A stretch of DNA of 40,937 nucleotides from Melioribacteraceae bacterium. Its GTDB lineage: Bacteria; Bacteroidota; Ignavibacteria; Ignavibacteriales; Melioribacteraceae. Position numbers and translations under genes: made by a program. This document shows, piece after piece, positions 16,819 through 24,002 of the stretch. The notes under the pieces are model-generated. The model was not told where the DNA came from. It worked only from the letters and a program-made list of their open reading frames with translations, and did not search any database. The stretch spans positions 1 through 40,937 of the forward strand of contig JALNXG010000034.1 in assembly GCA_023230485.1 (NCBI GenBank). Direction: 5' to 3'. Numbering within the stretch: the stretch's first letter is position 1; each line of letters begins with the position of its first letter.

Positions 16819-17973
16819 CTATTTTCCCCTAAACATTTCTATTGAAGATAACATTTTATCGATCGATTTCTCTATCCCCTCTTTCCAATTCGAGATCGAT
16901 CCCTCTATTGAATTAAAAAACTTACTCATTTCTATAACGGTTATTCCCTCGCTCGAAGCAATATTTTCTGCTATGCCACAGATTAATACGATTTCTTTAT
17001 TTTGCTTAGTTGCAGAATCAATTATAATTCCTACTGCCTTTTCAAACTCATTTTGATTATCTACTTTTCCTTCCCCGGTAATTACTAAGTCAGATTCTGA
17101 AATTGCCCTTTCCAAATATAAATAATCATTAATAAAAGATTTAGCATCAATTTTAACTGCATTAAAAAATAATTGGAATGCCGCCGCTATTCCACCACCC
17201 GCCCCTACAAGATCATCTCTCTGAATCCCATACGATTCATATATTTTTAATAATTTTATAAATGATTCATCTAAAGCCCTTGCTTCATTTATTGTTGCAC
17301 CTTTTTGAGGTCCATAAATTAATGAAGCACCTTTTTCACCGGTTAGTGGATTGATGCTATCTACCACTATCTCAAACTTTATATCATTCGGAATTTCAGG
17401 TAAAACAATATTAGCCGTTCCTTCAAATTTTTCCGGTAACGGATTCAATTGATTACCCAAGGTATCCAATAATAATAAACCAAAAACAGAAAGCATCCCG
17501 ATACCGAAATCATTTACTCCCGTACCGCCAATACCAATTACAATTTTATCAAAATCTAACTCTCCAAATTTCTTCTTATTAATTAATTCGAGAATGAGTA
17601 ATCCCATTGGATAAGATGACATCTTCATTATTTCTCTTTCGGCTTTCGGCACTAAACTTATACCTATCGTCTTTGCAGATTCAATATATACTATCTTTTC
17701 ATTCACACTGTATGCGACTTCAACTGTTATTTGTGAATTAAGAAGTGTATTCGGTATAGTAAATTTTAGGAATTGAATATCCTTCGATAATGCTATTACA
17801 CTTAAGAATCCATCACCCCCATCGGAGAGCGGAAGTAATTGATAACTATATTTATCAAGATTAGATGAAAGTTTTTCTTTTAAGGTTTTTGCAATGAGCA
17901 AAGATACTTCGGAAGAATCTGCACATTCTTTGAAGGAATTTGGTGCTATTAAAATTCTTTTAGAGTTTCGCAA
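16819..17973 (-). CDS. Glycerate kinase (GarK/GlxK type)
   Basis: Phosphorylates D-glycerate, in the GarK/GlxK family probably to 2-phosphoglycerate. 384 residues match that family. Visible motifs: ILIAPNSFKECADSSEV at the N-terminus, LPLSDGGDGF (47-56), VIGIGGTGVNDFGIGML (145-161; family GGSATNDGG site), NPLTGEKGASLIYGPQKGA (208-226) and LVGAGGGIAAAF. The start is TTG at 17973, giving a 14-bp overlap with the HIT-protein gene. Lies in the HIT-glycerate kinase-thyX-folA-mutL run, where no pathway link to the neighbours is obvious. Confidence 0.9.
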   Translation of the reverse strand: MRNSKRILIAPNSFKECADSSEVSLLIAKTLKEKLSSNLDKYSYQLLPLSDGGDGFLSVIALSKDIQFLKFTIPNTLLNSQITVEVAYSVNEKIVYIESAKTIGISLVPKAEREIMKMSSYPMGLLILELINKKKFGELDFDKIVIGIGGTGVNDFGIGMLSVFGLLLLDTLGNQLNPLPEKFEGTANIVLPEIPNDIKFEIVVDSINPLTGEKGASLIYGPQKGATINEARALDESFIKLLKIYESYGIQRDDLVGAGGGIAAAFQLFFNAVKIDAKSFINDYLYLERAISESDLVITGEGKVDNQNEFEKAVGIIIDSATKQNKEIVLICGIAENIASSEGITVIEMSKFFNSIEGSISNWKEGIEKSIDKMLSSIEMFRGK

Positions 17974-18457
17974 AAGCTTCTATTAATTTTTTCTTAGTAG
18001 CAAGTAAGTCTTGTGAAATTACTTTCACTTCGCCAAGGACAGGCATAAAATTAGAATCCCCATTCCACCTCGGTACTATATGGAAATGGATATGATCTGC
18101 AATTCCCGCACCCGCAGCACTTCCCAAATTAGCACCATAATTAAATCCATGCGGATTCATTATTTGCTTTAATGCCGCAATTGAATGTTTAGTTACATTA
18201 TTTACTTCCATTAGTTCTTCCGGAGTAAAGGTAAGGAATTCTGATGTATGTCTTTTAGGTACAATCAATAAATGACCGCTATTATAAGGGTAAAGATTTA
18301 GCATCACGAGTGTATGCTCAAAATTTTTGATAAGCAGAGAATTATCTGAAGTAATATCTTCACTAATTGCATTGCAGAAGATACAGTTGTTTTCAGTTTT
18401 TTCTGATTTGAATGAATCTATATAGGCAGAGCGCCAAGGTGACCAGAGTTTTTCCAT
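17960..18457 (-). CDS. HIT-family nucleotide hydrolase/phosphorylase (Ap4A phosphorylase-like)
   Basis: 165 residues from ATG 18457. This start gives MEKLWSPWRSAYI, the standard beginning of this HIT subfamily. An in-frame ATG six codons earlier lies inside a hairpin and adds only PPIYI. Features are the zinc knuckle CIFC (25-28), NLYPYNSGHLLIVPKRH (54-70), and the catalytic histidine triad in DHIHFHIVPRW (121-131; His122, 124, 126). Family members act on dinucleoside polyphosphates or adenylyl sulfate, and the exact substrate cannot be read from sequence. First gene of the run to mutL. Confidence 0.9.
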   Translation of the reverse strand: MEKLWSPWRSAYIDSFKSEKTENNCIFCNAISEDITSDNSLLIKNFEHTLVMLNLYPYNSGHLLIVPKRHTSEFLTFTPEELMEVNNVTKHSIAALKQIMNPHGFNYGANLGSAAGAGIADHIHFHIVPRWNGDSNFMPVLGEVKVISQDLLATKKKLIEAFAKL

Positions 18458-18466
18458 AATATAAAT

Positions 18467-18488
18467 GGGCGGCATTTAATTGCCGCCC
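18467..18488. terminator. GC-rich hairpin between the EF-G paralogue and the HIT gene
   Basis: GGGCGGCA and TGCCGCCC (18467-18474, 18481-18488) form a perfect 8-bp stem with a 6-base loop. The T-run (18489-18493) is on the plus-strand side, whereas the flanking genes run on the minus strand, where only ATTTATATT follows. It may be a weak minus-strand terminator or attenuator in the HIT leader, or a block against antisense transcription. Confidence 0.5.
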
Positions 18489-18496
18489 TTTTTAAT

Positions 18497-20590
18497 TTAT
18501 TCTTCAGCTTCTTTTGATTTTTGATATTCGTCAATAATTTTCTGTTGAACGTCTTTCGGTACTTCTTCGTAATGCGAGAATTGCGTTGAGTGTGTTCCGC
18601 GTGCTTGTGTTAATGAACGCAATTGAGTAGAATATCTGTATAATTCAGAGAGAGGTACTTTTGCTTTAATAATCTGATAATTCTCATCCGAATCCATTCC
18701 TAATATCTTACCCCTTCTTCCTGATACATCACCCATTACATCACCCATGAACTCTTTCGGTATCTTTACATCGATATCATAAATCGGTTCTAATATGATT
18801 GGTTTTGCATCCTGGAATCCTTTTCTGAATGCCATTGTAGCAGCTATCTTAAAGGATACTTCATCTGAATCCACATCATGATAACTACCGAAAAATAGAG
18901 TAACCTTTACATCTATTACTTTACTTCCTGTAAGTACACCCTTTGCCATAATTTCTGTAAGACCCTTTTCTACTGCCGGAATAAATCTACCCGGAACTAC
19001 TCCGCCTACAATCGCATCTACAAATTCATAACCTGTGCCTCTTGGCTGTGGTTCTAATTTTAATACAACGTGTCCATACTGCCCGCGTCCACCAGATTGT
19101 TTTTTATGTTTGTATTCAGCATTCTCACAAACTGCTTTAATTGTTTCTCTATATGGAATTCTTGGTTCGATTAATTCAACATCCACACCATATCGGTCTT
19201 TTAACATCTTTACTGCTAATAATAATTGTAATTCACCCTGACCTGAAACTACTGTTTGACCTAATTCAGGTTCAAATCTAACGTTAAGAGTTGTATCTTC
19301 TTCATGCGCTGTATGTAATCCAGACGAAATTTTATCTTCATCACCTTTTGATTTCGGTTTAATTGCAGCACGATATACCGGATTAGGAAATGCTAATTCA
19401 GGTAATAATACATTCAGTGATTTTGAACAAAGTGTATCAGCTGTATGACTATCTTTTAATTTTACTACCGCACCGATATCCCCTGCACTTAATGAACTTA
19501 CGTCTGTTCTATTCTTTCCATTTAGCACAAATAACTGACCAAGTCTTTCGGTTTTATCTTTGCGAGTATTTAGAATATCGAGACCCGGATGTAATGAACC
19601 TGAATAAACTTTGAAAATAGAAAGCTCACCCACATGCTGTTCCGAAAGCGATTTGAAAATTAATAATGCAGGTTCGCCATTTGGATCACATTTAATTTCA
19701 ACTTCTGCATCTGTATCCTTATTAATAGCAATTGCTGCAGTTCGATCGGAAGGAGCCGGTAAGTAATTTACCGTGAAATCTAAAAATGAATTTAATCCTA
19801 CACCTTTCGATGCCGAGAATGCAAATGCCGGTATTAATCCAAGATTAATAATTGCTTTCTTTAATCCGCCTTTTAATTCTTCATCATTTAGAGTGCCTTC
19901 TTCAAAGAATCTATTCATTAACGCTTCATCAGATTCGGCAATCTTTTCAATAAGTTCTTCACGGAGTTTATCTGCTTGCTCTTTTAGATCCGCTGGAATA
20001 TCAGATTCAGTTGCTTTTTTTGTCCCCGGTTCGCCATAAGTAACTAATTTCATTTTTAGTAAATCTACAACTGAATCAAAAGCTAAACCTTCTTTTGCAG
20101 GAAACGTTACAGGTATAATATCATTACTTAATAATTCTTTTGCTTGCTCTAAAGTCTCGAAATATTTTGAATGTTCACTATCGCACTTATTAATAATAAC
20201 AGCAGATGGCAGTGCCTTTTCTTTTATAAATCCCCATGTCTGTTCGGTTGATACTTCAATTCCTTCGGCACTTTTAATTACAGATATTGCAGTATCAACA
20301 ACATGTAACCCTGCAATTACCTGACCTATAAAATCTGGAAAGCCGGGTGTATCAATGATATTTACTTTAGTGTTGTTCCATTCTAAGTGAAGCGGTGCAA
20401 GAGAAATAGAGATTTGGCGCTCTACTTCGTTCGGATTGTAATCTGCTACTGTGTTGCCTTCTTCGATTCTGCCGATACGATTAATTTCGCCGGCTTGAAA
20501 TAATAAATTTTCAGCGATTGAAGTCTTACCACTGCTGCCATGTCCTACAAACGCAATGTTGCGGATATTCTCAGGATTATACTCTTTCAA
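18497..20590 (-). CDS. EF-G paralogue (EF-G-2-like translational GTPase)
   Basis: 697 residues with full EF-G architecture. The G domain has P-loop GHGSSGKT (16-23), DTPGFPDF (80-87) and NKCD (134-137); domain II follows, and domain IV includes GGRGQYGHVVLKLEP. The C-terminal domain ends in TQARGTHSTQFSHYEEVP. Two features separate it from canonical FusA. The residue after DTPG is Phe84 instead of the catalytic His, and the switch I RGIT motif reads RQIS. The same region is altered in the EF-G-2 group, whose role differs from bulk elongation. The start is TTG at 20590; a TAA lies a few codons upstream in frame and GGAG 10 bp upstream. No str-operon genes are adjacent, supporting a paralogue. 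Confidence 0.88.
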   Translation of the reverse strand: MKEYNPENIRNIAFVGHGSSGKTSIAENLLFQAGEINRIGRIEEGNTVADYNPNEVERQISISLAPLHLEWNNTKVNIIDTPGFPDFIGQVIAGLHVVDTAISVIKSAEGIEVSTEQTWGFIKEKALPSAVIINKCDSEHSKYFETLEQAKELLSNDIIPVTFPAKEGLAFDSVVDLLKMKLVTYGEPGTKKATESDIPADLKEQADKLREELIEKIAESDEALMNRFFEEGTLNDEELKGGLKKAIINLGLIPAFAFSASKGVGLNSFLDFTVNYLPAPSDRTAAIAINKDTDAEVEIKCDPNGEPALLIFKSLSEQHVGELSIFKVYSGSLHPGLDILNTRKDKTERLGQLFVLNGKNRTDVSSLSAGDIGAVVKLKDSHTADTLCSKSLNVLLPELAFPNPVYRAAIKPKSKGDEDKISSGLHTAHEEDTTLNVRFEPELGQTVVSGQGELQLLLAVKMLKDRYGVDVELIEPRIPYRETIKAVCENAEYKHKKQSGGRGQYGHVVLKLEPQPRGTGYEFVDAIVGGVVPGRFIPAVEKGLTEIMAKGVLTGSKVIDVKVTLFFGSYHDVDSDEVSFKIAATMAFRKGFQDAKPIILEPIYDIDVKIPKEFMGDVMGDVSGRRGKILGMDSDENYQIIKAKVPLSELYRYSTQLRSLTQARGTHSTQFSHYEEVPKDVQQKIIDEYQKSKEAEE

Positions 20591-20630
20591 CGTTAAATCT
20601 CCTTACAAATACACTTATTAAATAAATTGA

Positions 20631-21011
20631 TTACTTGTTTTTATATCGACTCCAGAAAGTTGTGATGCCCTTATACAAAGCTCTCATATTTGTAATTAGA
20701 TCGCCTGCCGGAAAATCCTGACTTTGGAGAAATGAAAATGGGACAAAATGTGTAATCTTATCACGTACCTTCTCGATTGTATTCTCTATTTCATCCCAAT
20801 AATATTCTGCCCCGGTTACTATCTTGTTTGATTTATCAAGTACATCATTCAAATTCTCTAATACCGGTAATGCCGTATCAACTAATTTGCTGATATCTTC
20901 TTGCATCTTTTCTATTCTATCTACTACCTTTTTGAGGTAGTAGATAGTGAAGATACACAATGCCGAAGCAGATAATGCTAATATTATTAAAAATATATCA
21001 AGCACATTCAT
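20631..21011 (-). CDS. Small membrane-anchored coiled-coil protein (DUF948-like)
   Basis: 126 residues: one N-terminal transmembrane helix (about 4-26), then a helical heptad-rich stretch (KKVVDRIEKMQEDISKLVDT and on to about residue 90), then a short tail ending in RYKNK. The layout resembles DUF948 proteins, which often sit beside YtxH-type proteins. It begins 5 bp after the YtxH-domain gene stop, so the two are cotranscribed. No catalytic motif is visible. Function unknown, probably envelope-associated. Confidence 0.75.
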   Translation of the reverse strand: MNVLDIFLIILALSASALCIFTIYYLKKVVDRIEKMQEDISKLVDTALPVLENLNDVLDKSNKIVTGAEYYWDEIENTIEKVRDKITHFVPFSFLQSQDFPAGDLITNMRALYKGITTFWSRYKNK

Positions 21012-21016
21012 AGCGT

Positions 21017-21430
21017 TTATGCTTTCTCTGATTTATATGCATCTACGCCTGCTTTAACTGCTGTTTTTAGTCTTTCGCTCTCTTTTTCTATTTTACTTTT
21101 GCTCGAATCTACGAATATACCCGCTTTCCCTTTCGCATCTGTTAAGATATCTTCTGCTTCTGATATTAAAGCATCTACCTTAACTTTTGTTTCTGCAACT
21201 AATCTATCAGACTTTTTTTTTCCGTCATTGATTAATTGTGTGGCTTTGTCCTTGGCTTGTTCTATATATTCTTCTGCGTCATCCAATAAATCTTTCGATT
21301 TTGATTTAATATCCGAGCGAAATTCTTTACCGGACTTCGGAGCATAAAGAAGAGCTATAACTGAACCAAGGGCTGCACCGGTTAATAAACCGATAAATAA
21401 TCCTTTTGCTACACCATTTTCTTCTCTCAT
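21017..21430 (-). CDS. YtxH-domain envelope protein
   Basis: 137 residues from ATG 21430. The glycine/alanine-rich membrane segment GLFIGLLTGAALGSVIALLYAPKSGKE is the YtxH hallmark and is followed by a long Lys/Glu/Asp-rich helix to the end. An in-frame ATG four codons upstream (21442) exists, but the consensus Shine-Dalgarno GGAGG (21440-21436) would then lie inside the coding sequence. With the chosen start it is spaced 5 bp. YtxH proteins are small, stress-linked and biochemically undefined. Leads a two-gene unit with the DUF948-like gene. Confidence 0.85.
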   Translation of the reverse strand: MREENGVAKGLFIGLLTGAALGSVIALLYAPKSGKEFRSDIKSKSKDLLDDAEEYIEQAKDKATQLINDGKKKSDRLVAETKVKVDALISEAEDILTDAKGKAGIFVDSSKSKIEKESERLKTAVKAGVDAYKSEKA

Positions 21431-21435
21431 AATAA

Positions 21436-21440
21436 CCTCC
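21436..21440 (-). promoter_or_regulatory. Ribosome-binding site that sets the YtxH start
   Basis: GGAGG on the minus strand, 5 bases before ATG 21430. It overlaps the alternative ATG at 21442-21440, so it favours the downstream start. Confidence 0.75.
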
Positions 21441-21464
21441 ATTTGTATTTATAAATGTTTTATT

Positions 21465-21493
21465 AAAATAATACTGTAATGCTCTAAAATCAA
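21465..21493 (-). promoter_or_regulatory. Candidate sigma70-type promoter for the YtxH/DUF948-like unit
   Basis: On the minus strand TTGATT (21493-21488), a 17-bp spacer and TATTTT (21470-21465), placing transcription start about 28 bases before ATG 21430. It lies in the 79-base gap after isocitrate dehydrogenase. Confidence 0.4.
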
Positions 21494-21521
21494 GGATAAC
21501 CGTGTCTAAATATGTTTATTC

Positions 21522-22775
21522 CTATTTCATATTTTTGACGATTTCCTTGGCAAAGGCGGAGCATTTTACTTCTTTTGCACCTTTGAGCAATCGAGCAAAA
21601 TCATAAGTTACTACTTTTGATTTGATCGTTTTGGTGATTGCTTTCTCAATCATTGCTGCTGCTTCTTTCCATCCCAGATATTCAAGAAGCATTACTCCCG
21701 ATAGTATTACCGAACCGGGATTAATCTTATCTAAACCTGCATACTTTGGTGCTGTTCCATGTGTGGCTTCAAATACTGCATAATGGTAACTCATATTCGC
21801 TCCCGGCGCAATCCCGAGTCCGCCAACCTGCGCTGCACATGCATCGGAGAGATAATCTCCATTTAAATTTGGTGTTGCTAATACATCATATTCCTCAGGC
21901 CTTAATAGCACCTGCTGAAACATTGAATCTGCAATTCTGTCTTTTATCAAGATTTTACCTTCCGGCATCTTGCCGTTGAAGCTCTTCCACAACTCATCTT
22001 CCGAAATTGTTTCATTAGCAAAGAATTTTTTTGCAGTCTCGTATCCCCATTCCTTAAAAGCACCCTCTGTAAATTTCATAATGTTGCCTTTATGTACTAA
22101 GGTAACACTCTTTTTCTTATTCTCAATCGCAAATTCAATTGCTTTCTTTACCAATCTCTCTGTACCGAATTTGCTTATCGGTTTAATCCCTACACCCGAA
22201 GTGGTGCGAATATTTTTGTCGAATTTCTTATTTATATATTTTATTAAGCTAACTGCTTCTTTTGATTCTGCTTTAAATTCTATACCCATATATACGTCTT
22301 CGGTATTCTCCCTAAAAATAACAACATCTAAATCCTGCGGACGTTTTACAGGACTCGGAGTGCCTGAATAATATTTCACAGGTCTAACGCATGCGTAAAG
22401 ATCAAGCTCTAAACGAAGCGCTACGTTAAGACTTCTAATGCCCCCGCCAACCGGTGTCGTAAGTGGACCTTTTATGGCAACAACAAATTCTTTAATCGCA
22501 TCAATCGTTTCCTGTGGAAGCCATTGATTCTTTCCATAAACTTTTACCGCTTTCTCACCTGCATATACTTCCATCCAAACTAATTTTCTCTCTCCCTTAT
22601 ATGCTTTTTTTACTGCTGCATCAAAAACTAATTTAGAAGCATTCCAGATATCCGGACCGGTTCCATCACCTTCAATAAATGGAATTATCGGCTGATCAGG
22701 AATTACTAAGTTATCACCTTGAATAGTTATTCTTTCACCCTCTGTTGGAAGTTTGATTTTTTTATAACGCGGCAT
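21522..22775 (-). CDS. icd: Isocitrate dehydrogenase (NADP-type)
   Basis: Oxidative decarboxylation of isocitrate to 2-oxoglutarate in the TCA cycle. 417 residues align end to end with E. coli Icd: PFIEGDGTGPDIW (32-44), TTPVGGGIRSLNVALR with the phosphorylatable/substrate Ser115, LDLYACVRPV, FRENTEDVYMGIE, the catalytic Lys and Asp segments, NGDYLSDACAAQVGGLGIAPGAN, and THGTAPKYAG, whose Lys-Tyr pair contacts the 2'-phosphate of NADP in the E. coli enzyme. ATG start. Lies 51 bp after maf. Confidence 0.96.
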   Translation of the reverse strand: MPRYKKIKLPTEGERITIQGDNLVIPDQPIIPFIEGDGTGPDIWNASKLVFDAAVKKAYKGERKLVWMEVYAGEKAVKVYGKNQWLPQETIDAIKEFVVAIKGPLTTPVGGGIRSLNVALRLELDLYACVRPVKYYSGTPSPVKRPQDLDVVIFRENTEDVYMGIEFKAESKEAVSLIKYINKKFDKNIRTTSGVGIKPISKFGTERLVKKAIEFAIENKKKSVTLVHKGNIMKFTEGAFKEWGYETAKKFFANETISEDELWKSFNGKMPEGKILIKDRIADSMFQQVLLRPEEYDVLATPNLNGDYLSDACAAQVGGLGIAPGANMSYHYAVFEATHGTAPKYAGLDKINPGSVILSGVMLLEYLGWKEAAAMIEKAITKTIKSKVVTYDFARLLKGAKEVKCSAFAKEIVKNMK

Positions 22776-22826
22776 TGTTACTCCGATTTTTATAGTTTAG
22801 TTATATTTGAATTTCAATTTAATAAT

Positions 22827-23408
22827 TTACTTTAAGAATTGTTGTAAAGATTCATATAGTTTTGGTAGTGGTAATCCGACCACATTATAATAGCACCCAT
22901 TGATTCTTTTTACGAATACTGCACCGAAATCATCCTGGATTCCATAGGCTCCGGCTTTATCCATCGGACTTCCGGTTTTAATATAATCAATAATTTCTTT
23001 CTCTGATAATTTCTTGAATGTAACTTTAGTCTTCTCGTAAGATACGAATTTCTTTTTTGTTATGGTATTATATAATGCGAATCCCGTATATACAAAGTGA
23101 GAATTGCCGCTTAATTTAGCAAGGATCTGCTCGGCATCTTTTTTATTCTTAGGCTTACCGATAATCTCTTTATTAAGCACTACGATAGTATCCGCAGTAA
23201 TAATAATTCCTTTCTTGATCGATTCAATTGCCGGAGAGAGTTTATGTTCTGCTAATCTTTTTACTGTCTTAATTGGATGTTCGCTATCTAAAATCTCTTC
23301 TTCAAGCTCAAAACTGACTTGCTTAAATTTAAGACCGGCTTGCTCTAAAAGTTTTTTTCTTCTTGGAGATTTTGAAGCCAGATATATTGGTATAGAAGTT
23401 TTTACCAT
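22827..23408 (-). CDS. maf: Maf-family nucleotide pyrophosphatase
   Basis: 193 residues, the usual Maf length. Hydrolyses non-canonical or pyrimidine nucleoside triphosphates (dTTP/UTP for the YhdE subtype) to monophosphates. Motifs: IYLASKSPRRKKLLEQAG (8-25), ITADTIVVLNKEIIGKPKN with the catalytic Asp, YEKTKVTFKKLSEKEI, and DKAGAYGIQD, ending with VVGLPLPKLYESL. It begins 20 bp after the secreted FnIII-like gene on the same strand, so it may share its leaderless promoter. Confidence 0.94.
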   Translation of the reverse strand: MVKTSIPIYLASKSPRRKKLLEQAGLKFKQVSFELEEEILDSEHPIKTVKRLAEHKLSPAIESIKKGIIITADTIVVLNKEIIGKPKNKKDAEQILAKLSGNSHFVYTGFALYNTITKKKFVSYEKTKVTFKKLSEKEIIDYIKTGSPMDKAGAYGIQDDFGAVFVKRINGCYYNVVGLPLPKLYESLQQFLK

Positions 23409-23428
23409 TTGGATAAAATAAAGAAGGG

Positions 23429-23827
23429 CTATCTAAAAAGTGCTTTTATCGAACCCCAAGTTCTTTTTACACTCGATACATTATGATGAACTGTTACTTC
23501 ACCTGAATATGAGACTGAATTATCGTTATCAACTATCTTAAGACGATATACATAAAGTAAGTCAGTTGCCTTAAACGCGGAGGCATCTGTATATTCATAA
23601 TTCCTGTCAGCCCGCGTTTCTACTGTTGCAATTTCTACAAAACCACCGCTTACTGTTTTTCTTTCTACAACATAAAATTTAAGGTTGGTTTCATTCAAAG
23701 TCTGCCAATTAAGTACAACGTTCCCGCTTACACTGCGTGCAGTAAATTTCAATAACTCCGCACCCGCAAAATTAATTGCTGCGAAAAGTAAAACGAAAAG
23801 AGAGATTTGAATAGCGTACTTTTTCAT
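23429..23827 (-). CDS. Small secreted FnIII-like protein
   Basis: 132 residues: a signal peptide (MKKYAIQISLFVLLFAAINFAGA), then a single beta-sandwich-like domain with VVLNWQTLNETNLKFYVVER, YEYTDAS, LLYVYRLKIVDNDNSVSYSGEV, and a basic tail. The LNWQT-NE-N-FYVVER pattern is the fibronectin-III-like fold seen near C-terminal sorting domains of secreted Bacteroidota/Ignavibacteria proteins. Here it stands alone without the sorting signal. A strong promoter puts the transcription start at the A of its ATG. Function unknown. Confidence 0.8.
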   Translation of the reverse strand: MKKYAIQISLFVLLFAAINFAGAELLKFTARSVSGNVVLNWQTLNETNLKFYVVERKTVSGGFVEIATVETRADRNYEYTDASAFKATDLLYVYRLKIVDNDNSVSYSGEVTVHHNVSSVKRTWGSIKALFR

Positions 23828-23833
23828 ACGAGT

Positions 23834-23862
23834 AATATATCTTATACCGCAAATAATGTCAA
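23834..23862 (-). promoter_or_regulatory. Near-consensus promoter giving a leaderless transcript
   Basis: Minus strand TTGACA (23862-23857), exactly 17 bp, then TATATT (23839-23834). Six bases (ACTCGT) separate the -10 element from the ATG at 23827, so the expected +1 coincides with the start codon and no ribosome-binding site can be present. Confidence 0.7.
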
Positions 23863-24002
23863 GTAATTTATTATTAAAAAATAATAACTTCCTTATTAGT
23901 ACTAGATTTAGATATCGGATTAGATATTGGGTTAATTTCTTCCATTAGAAAATATCAATAAAAAATAACTATATTAACCCTTTATACGATAAGAATATTT
24001 TA

